Below are positions 1 to 5,691 of a stretch of DNA of 5,739 nt, piece after piece (the first letter of the stretch is position 1; each line of letters starts with the position of its first letter). Source of the stretch: UBA5287 sp041672395 (lineage in GTDB: Bacteria; Bacteroidota; Bacteroidia; Bacteroidales; Dysgonomonadaceae); NCBI GenBank assembly GCA_041672395.1, contig JBAYZS010000094.1, forward strand, positions 1 through 5,739, in the 5' to 3' direction. The notes under the pieces were generated by a model. The model saw nothing but the letters and a program-made list of their open reading frames with translations, ran no database searches and was not told where the DNA came from. Made by a program: the position numbers and the translations under genes.

Positions 1-1764
1 CAATTGCGGTGGCTTAATTTCTGGCATGGTACAATTGATAACGATTGGAATAAGACAGGAAACTGGACATCAAATTTTGTACCTGCTTCAGGTGAAAATA
101 TTGAATTCGCTACAGAACAGAACAATTCAACCATTTCGGGGGTAAACTATTCAGGTCCTGCAAAGAACGACCTTAATTTGGACAAAGACCGTGTGATAGG
201 AGATTTAATTAACAGTTCAGACAAAAACTTGATTATTACCACCGGCAATCAGTTGACAATTAACGGGAAAGTGACTGACACCAACTTTAATATGGGAACG
301 ATTGTGGTAAAAGCATCACAAGATAAGCCAAGTGGTACATTGATCTTCACTAATCCAGGTCAAAATCAAAACGTAGGCGCTATTGTAGAATTTTACAACC
401 AGGCATATGATTGCGCTGACTGTGGGTTCTATACCCGAAGTTGGCAATATTTTGGAATCCCTGTGGTCAGTGCAGATTTTCCTTATAACGATGTAACAGG
501 AACAGAAACGATAAACCAGTGGGTTGAACCTTTCGACGGAAACAAATGGCAAAATGCGCCTTACACTCCCGACACAAAATTAGAAGCTTTCAAAGGTTAT
601 GAAATTACAAACAACATCAAAACCCAACCCACAAGCAACTATCGTTTTTCGGGCATAGTAAAAACGAGCGATGCAATGGTAGGACTGACAAAATCGACAA
701 ATGTAAACTATTCAGGTGCGAACTTAGTGGGAAATTCCTATACAGCTGCCATCCCTATCAATGCTGATGCGCTGATATTTCCGACAGGCGCTGAACTAAC
801 TGTGTATCTTTTTAACACAGGTACGCGCGATCAATGGAGAAAACTAAATGGAGGATCAGTTTCGGGAGTTGGTTATGGACAGTATTTGAGCGTCCCTATC
901 AATCTTGGTGGGACTGAGAACCTTCCATCCATCATTCCTTCAATGCATTCCTTTATGGTTTTAACAAACAACAGTGGTGATTTACAAATAAAGTATGACA
1001 AACTTGTAAAAAATACTACTGTTAATAAAGGAGATGGAACACAAATCGTAACTCGTTCGACAAACAACTCTGAAAATGTGGAATCATCCATTATCTCAAA
1101 TTCAAAGGATCAGCTTCCATCGATAGTGATTGATGTGATTGGTCAGCAATCTGCAGACCGGGTTTGGATCTTCACAAAAGGAGGTACAACCAACGGTTTT
1201 GACAACGGTTGGGATGGGCGTAAGATTATAGAAAATGGTATTAATCAAATTTATGTAGTTGGAGACTCCAAAGACGATCATTTTCAAGTAGCGACTGTGT
1301 CTGCATTGAATAATCTTCAACTAGATTTTGCTGCTGGTAACAGCGGCACCTTTACACTTGAATTTTCATTATCAAAGCATTGGGATTTAGAGGAGCTATA
1401 TCTGCATGATCTCCTTACTGACAAAAAACACCGAGTGATAAACGGTAGTTCCTACAGGTTCGAAGCAAAAAAAGATGAGTCTCCCTCTCGTTTTCGTCTA
1501 TTATACTCAGGTAATGGAATACCAACGAATGATGAAAGTGCAAAGATTACAACAGATGCTACAACTGATGGAAAAATAGTTATCAATAACAATAGTAACC
1601 TTGACTGCACAATATTCATCTCGAATACTAATGGGAAACTAGTGCAAAAACTGGAGGTGAAAGCTAACAGTAAAGAGAGTTTGGAGAATATTGCCAAAGA
1701 AACATATGTGATTCGTTTACAGAATGCCCTAGTGAGTGATGTAAGAAAATTAGTTGTAAAATAA
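1..1764 (+). CDS. Secreted T9SS-sorted surface protein, 5'-partial
   Basis: This is the 3' part of a large extracellular protein. The frame is open from the window edge and the TTG at base 4 is not a convincing start, so the real start and signal peptide lie upstream. The visible N-terminus has a W-G-T-x-D-x-D-W...G-N-W...V-P-x-S-G pattern, common at the start of repeat blocks in Bacteroidetes adhesin-like proteins. A block around residues 140-205 (W-Q-Y-F-G-I-P-V ... F-K-G-Y-E-I) and a second around 380-500 (V-W-I-F...G-W-D-G-R-K ... F-Q-V-A-T-V ... R-F-R-L) are also typical of long Bacteroidales surface proteins. The last 60-75 residues fit a Por/type IX secretion type A sorting domain: short beta strands, N-T-N-G-K-L-V, then Y-V-I-R-L and a basic K-L-V-V-K end. 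I infer export through T9SS and anchoring or release at the cell surface. There is no recognisable catalytic domain, and the ligand is unknown. It ends 210 bases before the GH5 gene. The surface role is well supported; the exact function is not. Confidence 0.8.
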   Translation, partial: QLRWLNFWHGTIDNDWNKTGNWTSNFVPASGENIEFATEQNNSTISGVNYSGPAKNDLNLDKDRVIGDLINSSDKNLIITTGNQLTINGKVTDTNFNMGTIVVKASQDKPSGTLIFTNPGQNQNVGAIVEFYNQAYDCADCGFYTRSWQYFGIPVVSADFPYNDVTGTETINQWVEPFDGNKWQNAPYTPDTKLEAFKGYEITNNIKTQPTSNYRFSGIVKTSDAMVGLTKSTNVNYSGANLVGNSYTAAIPINADALIFPTGAELTVYLFNTGTRDQWRKLNGGSVSGVGYGQYLSVPINLGGTENLPSIIPSMHSFMVLTNNSGDLQIKYDKLVKNTTVNKGDGTQIVTRSTNNSENVESSIISNSKDQLPSIVIDVIGQQSADRVWIFTKGGTTNGFDNGWDGRKIIENGINQIYVVGDSKDDHFQVATVSALNNLQLDFAAGNSGTFTLEFSLSKHWDLEELYLHDLLTDKKHRVINGSSYRFEAKKDESPSRFRLLYSGNGIPTNDESAKITTDATTDGKIVINNNSNLDCTIFISNTNGKLVQKLEVKANSKESLENIAKETYVIRLQNALVSDVRKLVVK

Positions 1765-1849
1765 AACTAAACACATAATCATTAACGGATATTCCGGAGA
1801 AGAAGGATTGGAGGAAGCTGTGAATTATTCAGAAGAATTTTCTGTTGTT

Positions 1850-1889
1850 TTTTGATTTCCTTCAGTTAAATATCAAAAAGGAATCAAAA
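1850..1889. repeat. Imperfect hairpin in the gap
   Basis: Arms at 1850-1862 (TTTTGATTTCCTT) and 1878-1889 (AAGGAATCAAAA) can pair over 12 base pairs with one bulged T, around a 15-base loop. There is no T-tract directly after it on the plus strand, so it is not a classical intrinsic terminator. It may be the 3' end structure of the upstream transcript, part of the leader of the downstream one, or chance in AT-rich DNA. Confidence 0.35.
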
Positions 1890-1894
1890 GAACA

Positions 1895-1930
1895 TTTGCC
1901 TCAACTTCAGTGTTATAACAAATATATTTC
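1895..1930 (+). promoter_or_regulatory. Weak Bacteroidetes-like promoter candidate
   Basis: A TTTG at 1895-1898 and a TATATTTC at 1923-1930 resemble the Bacteroidetes -33 TTTG and -7 TAnnTTTG elements. The last base of the -7 element is wrong, and the 24-base spacer is longer than usual. It would start a transcript about 40 bases before the GH5 ATG. The position is sensible but the match is weak, and such motifs arise easily in AT-rich DNA. Confidence 0.2.
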
Positions 1931-1974
1931 AGAAATTTGAAAAGTTTTGAAAATAACGAACATTAATCATTCAC

Positions 1975-3006
1975 ATGAAAAAGAAATTTACATTTTTACT
2001 TGTGCTGCTACTTATAGTCATAATGAATTGCAGCAGCAATCAACCCGAGGATCCAAATAAAGAACAAACTTGGGCAAGTGCACACAAAATTAATTCCAGA
2101 TTAGGAAAAGGAATCAATATCGGTAATACTTTTGAAGCAATGCAATCGTGGCAATCCCCTTTTAATCCTGCAGATTTAAAGCGTATTGCAGATTTAGGTT
2201 TTACACATGTCCGCATTCCCATTCGTTGGGAGAGAGATGATCGCAGCATGACATCAGCGCCATACACAATTCGTCCCGACTTCATGAAAACCATTCAATC
2301 GGTTGTAGATGAAGCGCTGAAAAACAAATTGCATATTATTATCAACATGCATCACCACGATGCACTTATGGCAAACCCGACTGAAGATAAACAACGATTT
2401 CTGGCACAATGGGAACAAATTTCTAATTATTTTAAAGATTACCCTGATAGTTTATTATTTGAAATCTTAAACGAGCCACATGATAAACTAACTCCTCCAT
2501 TATGGAACGAATACGCAAAAGAAGCATTACAACAAATACGTAAGACTAATCCAAAACGTTGCGTTTTGATTGGTACTGCAGAATGGGGTGGCGTTGGAGG
2601 ATTACGTTCGCTTGAAATACCAAATGATCCAAATCTAATTCTTACAATACATTACTACAATCCATTTCATTTTACGCATCAGGGAGCCAACTGGGTGGAT
2701 GGGTCTGAAGAATGGCTTGGCACAAAATGGGAGGACACGGAATTAGAACGTCAGGCGGTGGTTGACGATTTCAAAGCTGCTATACAGTTGGCAAACGAAA
2801 AAAATATTCCAATTCATATTGGAGAATTTGGTGCATATTCTGGTGCCGATATAGACTCGCGTGTGAGATGGACAATATTTCTGAGTAGATGGTTTGAACA
2901 GCAGAATTTCAGTTGGGCATATTGGGAATGGAATTCAAGTTTTGGAATTTATGACCCTAAAAGCGGCATCTATAATCAGCGATTAGTCGATGCCCTTATT
3001 AAGTAA
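1975..3006 (+). CDS. GH5 endo-beta-1,4-glucanase/mannanase lipoprotein (probable GH5_25)
   Basis: Predicted to cleave internal beta-1,4 bonds in glucans or mannans by the retaining mechanism of glycoside hydrolase family 5. The start has a lipoprotein signal: M-K-K-K, a hydrophobic run to about residue 17, then Cys19 followed by S-S-N-Q-P-E-D, so the enzyme is probably lipidated and outside the inner membrane. The catalytic domain spans about 40-343, a full-length (beta/alpha)8 barrel with no binding module. Key residues are R80 (H-V-R-I-P-I-R-W), H126/H127, N166-E167-P168 with E167 as acid/base, H226-Y227, G283-E284-F285 with E284 as nucleophile, and W317-E318-W319. Motifs such as G-T-A-E-W-G-G, H-Y-Y-N-P-F and F-T-H-Q-G-A closely follow Thermotoga maritima Cel5A as I remember it, an enzyme active on both glucan and mannan; hence the subfamily guess. 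The MEMO-AMMECR1 gene begins three bases after the stop, so the two are likely co-transcribed. Family is certain; substrate is inferred. Confidence 0.93.
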   Translation: MKKKFTFLLVLLLIVIMNCSSNQPEDPNKEQTWASAHKINSRLGKGINIGNTFEAMQSWQSPFNPADLKRIADLGFTHVRIPIRWERDDRSMTSAPYTIRPDFMKTIQSVVDEALKNKLHIIINMHHHDALMANPTEDKQRFLAQWEQISNYFKDYPDSLLFEILNEPHDKLTPPLWNEYAKEALQQIRKTNPKRCVLIGTAEWGGVGGLRSLEIPNDPNLILTIHYYNPFHFTHQGANWVDGSEEWLGTKWEDTELERQAVVDDFKAAIQLANEKNIPIHIGEFGAYSGADIDSRVRWTIFLSRWFEQQNFSWAYWEWNSSFGIYDPKSGIYNQRLVDALIK

Positions 3007-3009
3007 AAA

Positions 3010-4455
3010 ATGGAAAAATACAATAAAGACAGGATGCCTGCCGTTGCCGGTCAATTTTATCCAGCAAAAGCCGATTTGTTAGAAAAAGAGGTAGGAAATT
3101 ACTTCAATGAGGCTATAGCAAAAAAACATGAAAATGTAATATCGGTTATTTGTCCTCATGCAGGGTATATATTTTCAGGGAAAGTAGCTGCATCGAGTTA
3201 TAATCAGATAGACGAAAATGTAAAATACGAGCATGTGTTTATTTTGGCATCGTCACATCATTATCATTTCAACGGTGCATCAGTATACTGCGACGGCAAT
3301 TTTTTGATGCCGTACGGTGTAGAAACAGTGGATACAAAATTAAGCAAAAGCTTGGTGGAGAACAATCCTAATCTTTTTACGGACGATCCTGCACCTCATA
3401 TCAATGAACATTCCATTGAAGTACAGCTTCCATTTTTGCATTATAAACTGAAAAATGATTTTGCAATAGTACCTGTCATACTTGGTACTTCCGACATCGA
3501 AACATGTCGGCAAATTGCAGAGGTTCTGAAACCCTTTCTGACTAAAGACAATTTATTTGTTATTAGTACCGACTTTTCACATTACCCGCATTATGACAGT
3601 GCTACTTTAGTTGACGCAACCACTGAACAGGCTATTTTGGAAAATAATCCACAAAAACTGCTCAACATATTGTCCGAAAATAAGAAAAAACAAATTTTCA
3701 ACTTGCAGACCAGTTTGTGTGGATGGACTTCTGTGCTAACATTGCTGTATATGACTGAAAATAACCCTAACTATAGATACTACGGAATAGATTACCGCAA
3801 TTCGGGCGATGAAAAGATGTACGGCAATCAGCACGAGGTTGTAGGATATTGGTCAATTGCTGTTACTGAGAACAACTCTTTGGAAAAAGATGAGTTTTAT
3901 TTAACGGATAAAGACAAAACCGCGTTGCTCAGAGAAGCACGCAATTCCATTGAAAAACTATTGGCAAAAAAAGAAGTTACACAACCCGACTTAAGCGGTT
4001 GTTCTGATACCGTGAATGCTCACTGCGGCGCTTTTGTAACCCTTTACAACCGGGAAAAACTCCGTGGATGTATAGGAATGATAGTAAGCGAAGTGCCGCT
4101 GTTGAAAACCGTACACTATATGGCCTTATCGGCAGCGAAACGTGATTACCGGTTTTCTCCCGTTAGCGCAGAGGAATTGAACGAAATTGATATAGAAATT
4201 TCCGTTTTATCACCGTTAAAAAAGATCAATGATGTTTCGGAAATCGAATTGGGCAAGCATGGCATTTACATCGTGAAAGGCCACTCAAGCGGCGTTTTTC
4301 TTCCGCAGGTAGCCGAAGAAACGGGTTGGGATCTGGAAAACTACCTCGGTCATTGTGCACGCGATAAAGCAGGTATCGGTTGGGACGGTTGGAAAGAAGC
4401 AATTATTTACACCTTCACAGCAACAGTTTTTGGGGAGAAAAAAACCACTCATTAA
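3010..4455 (+). CDS. amrB-amrA: AmmeMemoRadiSam B-A fusion: MEMO1 domain + AMMECR1 domain
   Basis: One chain joins two of the three AmmeMemoRadiSam families. Residues 1-285 form a MEMO-like domain, related in fold to LigB-type ring-cleaving dioxygenases. It shows P-A-V-A-G-Q-F-Y-P at the start, P-H-A-G-Y (H50), S-S-H-H (H83/H84), E-H-S-I-E (H134), T-D-F-S-H-Y (H191) and S-L-C-G (C237). These positions match the His/His/Cys pocket reported to bind metal in human MEMO1, so metal binding is plausible. Residues 296-475 form an AMMECR1 domain with the hallmark L-R-G-C-I-G (351-356), Y-R-F-S-P-V, I-D-I-E-I-S-V-L-S-P and L-P-Q-V-A. A linker of about 15 residues joins them. There is no signal peptide or membrane segment, so it is probably cytoplasmic. 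The ATG at 3010 gives the usual few residues before P-A-V-A-G; M9 at 3034 is an alternative start. The gene follows the GH5 stop by three bases and meets the radical SAM gene tail to tail. Reaction and substrate are unknown to me. Symbols follow NCBI usage as I recall it. Confidence 0.93.
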   Translation: MEKYNKDRMPAVAGQFYPAKADLLEKEVGNYFNEAIAKKHENVISVICPHAGYIFSGKVAASSYNQIDENVKYEHVFILASSHHYHFNGASVYCDGNFLMPYGVETVDTKLSKSLVENNPNLFTDDPAPHINEHSIEVQLPFLHYKLKNDFAIVPVILGTSDIETCRQIAEVLKPFLTKDNLFVISTDFSHYPHYDSATLVDATTEQAILENNPQKLLNILSENKKKQIFNLQTSLCGWTSVLTLLYMTENNPNYRYYGIDYRNSGDEKMYGNQHEVVGYWSIAVTENNSLEKDEFYLTDKDKTALLREARNSIEKLLAKKEVTQPDLSGCSDTVNAHCGAFVTLYNREKLRGCIGMIVSEVPLLKTVHYMALSAAKRDYRFSPVSAEELNEIDIEISVLSPLKKINDVSEIELGKHGIYIVKGHSSGVFLPQVAEETGWDLENYLGHCARDKAGIGWDGWKEAIIYTFTATVFGEKKTTH

Positions 4456-4456
4456 T

Positions 4457-5500
4457 TTACTCCCAGGCACCAACTATCGCTTCGCCACACACATTACATT
4501 TCCCTTTGGTAATGAGGTTTTTTATAACATTAAAACCTTGTCGTTCAACTAACAAATTGTGACAATTAGGGCAAAATGTGTTTTCACCTTGTGCATGTTG
4601 CAAATTTCCGATATACACGTATTTTATTCCCGCATATTCGGCTATATTCTTTGCTTCCTGAAGCGATTTTTCTGAAGTTGGGGGCCTGTCGATCAATTGA
4701 TATGTGGGGAAAAACCGGCTGAAATGCAACGGCGTATCAGAAAACCCGTTTTCCGCGAGCCACGAACACATTTTCCCAATCATTTCCGAGCTGTCATTGT
4801 AATCGGGAATCAATAAACTGGTGATTTCGAGCCAGATATTTTGTTCTTTCAGCGTTTTCAAAGTTTGCAGTACCGGATGTAAACTTCCTGTTGTCAACTT
4901 TTTATAGGAAGCATTATCGAAGCATTTTAAATCGATATTGGCAGCATCCAGATAAGGGCAAAGATCGAGCAATGGTTCATGGTTTATGTAACCATTTGAA
5001 ACCATGACAGTTTTAATTTCTTTTTGATGTGCCAATACCGCAATATCATACATATATTCATAGAAAATAGTTGGTTCTGTATATGTAAAAGCTATTAGTC
5101 TGGATGACTTTGAAAGCGCGGTATCGATGATTTCCTGTGGTTTGAGCCGGTAATGGGGTAAATCTTCAGGTGAGGACTGAGATATTTGCCAGTTCTGGCA
5201 ATTTGAACAATGAAAATTACATCCTGCAATAGCCAGCGACAGGATATTTTCACCTGGATGGAAATGGAACAACGGTTTTTTCTCAATCGGGTCCAGGCTT
5301 ACCGTACACGGATTTCCGTAAGCCATAGTATAAAGCGTTCCGCTCATATTTTTTCTCACATGGCACAATCCCGTTTCGCTTTCATGTAACAAACATACAT
5401 GTGGACAAAGGAGGCAACGGACACTACCATCGGCATTTTTGTCTTGATATCGCGCTAGTTTGAAGAAGTTTTCAGGATCAGGATTTTTCATTGTCACCAT
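4457..5500 (-). CDS. amrS: AmmeMemoRadiSam system radical SAM enzyme
   Basis: This is the third member of the AmmeMemoRadiSam set, a PflA-like radical SAM protein. The 4Fe-4S/SAM motif is C94-x3-C98-x2-C101 in A-G-C-N-F-H-C-S-N-C. It is followed by F-T-Y-T-E-P-T-I-F-Y-E-Y (138-149), S-N-G-Y, N-I-D-L-K-C-F, H-F-S-R-F-F-P (259-265) and Y-V-Y-I-G-N, all typical of this family. Extra cysteines sit at both ends: C29, C32, C36 and C46 before the core, and C310-x2-C313 with C335-x2-C338 after it, the latter like a zinc ribbon. The length of 347 residues looks complete. The start is ATG at 5498-5500, with a second in-frame ATG (M4, 5489-5491) equally acceptable; neither has a Shine-Dalgarno site. The protein should be cytoplasmic and oxygen-sensitive. 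It converges on the B-A fusion with one base between stops, so it needs its own promoter in 5501-5739. The family is very clear; the substrate is not known to me. Confidence 0.94.
   Translation of the reverse strand: MVTMKNPDPENFFKLARYQDKNADGSVRCLLCPHVCLLHESETGLCHVRKNMSGTLYTMAYGNPCTVSLDPIEKKPLFHFHPGENILSLAIAGCNFHCSNCQNWQISQSSPEDLPHYRLKPQEIIDTALSKSSRLIAFTYTEPTIFYEYMYDIAVLAHQKEIKTVMVSNGYINHEPLLDLCPYLDAANIDLKCFDNASYKKLTTGSLHPVLQTLKTLKEQNIWLEITSLLIPDYNDSSEMIGKMCSWLAENGFSDTPLHFSRFFPTYQLIDRPPTSEKSLQEAKNIAEYAGIKYVYIGNLQHAQGENTFCPNCHNLLVERQGFNVIKNLITKGKCNVCGEAIVGAWE
4492..4523 (+). terminator. Possible plus-strand terminator inside the radical SAM gene
   Basis: CATTAC (4492-4497) and GTAATG (4509-4514) form a 6-bp stem with an 11-base loop, followed after three bases by six T residues (4518-4523). 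It begins 37 bases past the stop of the MEMO-AMMECR1 gene and could end that transcript within the antisense 3' codons of the radical SAM gene. The stem is short and AT-rich, so it is weak and may be chance. Confidence 0.3.
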
Positions 5501-5624
5501 TTTATTATCAAAGTAAGTAAAAAAAGCAGATTAGTTACGACAAATGAAAGTTTGCAGAAATAATTGATACCGATAAATAAATGCTTGAACTAAATATTTT
5601 TGAACAGGGCATAAATAAAGTCAA

Positions 5625-5649
5625 TTGGGATGATAATTAGAAATCCCAA
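5625..5649 (-). terminator. Hairpin, possible terminator of a minus-strand gene from the right
   Basis: TTGGGAT (5625-5631) and ATCCCAA (5643-5649) pair perfectly around an 11-base loop. Read on the minus strand, the stem is followed by TTGACTTTATTTATG, moderately T-rich but without a clean T-tract. It lies about 43 bases past the minus-strand TAA at 5692-5694, a fitting distance for a terminator of a gene ending there. Whether that gene is real cannot be settled from this window. Confidence 0.35.
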
Positions 5650-5691
5650 CAATGGTGTAAGTCCTAATGCTTTTAGAAAGCTTAATTTATT

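Larger units (their letters stand above)
1765..1974. other. Intergenic region upstream of the GH5 gene
   Basis: These 210 AT-rich bases separate the surface-protein gene from the hydrolase gene. They must hold the 3' end of the first transcript and probably the promoter of the GH5/MEMO-AMMECR1 pair. I see one bulged hairpin (1850-1889), weak promoter-like elements (1895-1930) and an A-rich stretch before the ATG at 1975 in place of a Shine-Dalgarno motif, as is usual in Bacteroidetes. An open stretch in another frame (1760-1855) lacks an ATG, so I do not call it a gene. Confidence 0.6.

Noticed and set aside
4..6. TTG as the start codon of the surface protein
   Set aside because: The frame is open to the window edge, no signal peptide follows, and a T9SS cargo needs one, so the gene starts further left.
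316..1697. Several minus-strand open frames of 70-80 codons inside the surface-protein gene
   Set aside because: They lie antisense to a long, clearly coding frame, have no recognisable domains, and fit chance openness.
1760..1855. Open stretch reading N-G-Y-S-G-E-E-G-L-E-E-A-V in the gap after the first gene
   Set aside because: It looks protein-like but has no ATG, is only about 31 codons, and lies in a different frame from the upstream gene. A gene remnant is possible but unsupported.
4355..4562. Two plus-strand frames crossing the convergent junction
   Set aside because: They overlap the AMMECR1 3' end in other frames and run antisense into the radical SAM gene; no domain or start context supports them.
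5095..5286. Minus-strand open frame inside the radical SAM gene
   Set aside because: It is out of frame with a strongly supported family member and is a shadow of its codons.
5504..5543. Minus-strand TTTG ... TTACTTTG just before the radical SAM ATG as a promoter
   Set aside because: One base departs from TAnnTTTG, the spacing is about 24 bases, and transcription would begin almost at the start codon, so I do not call it.
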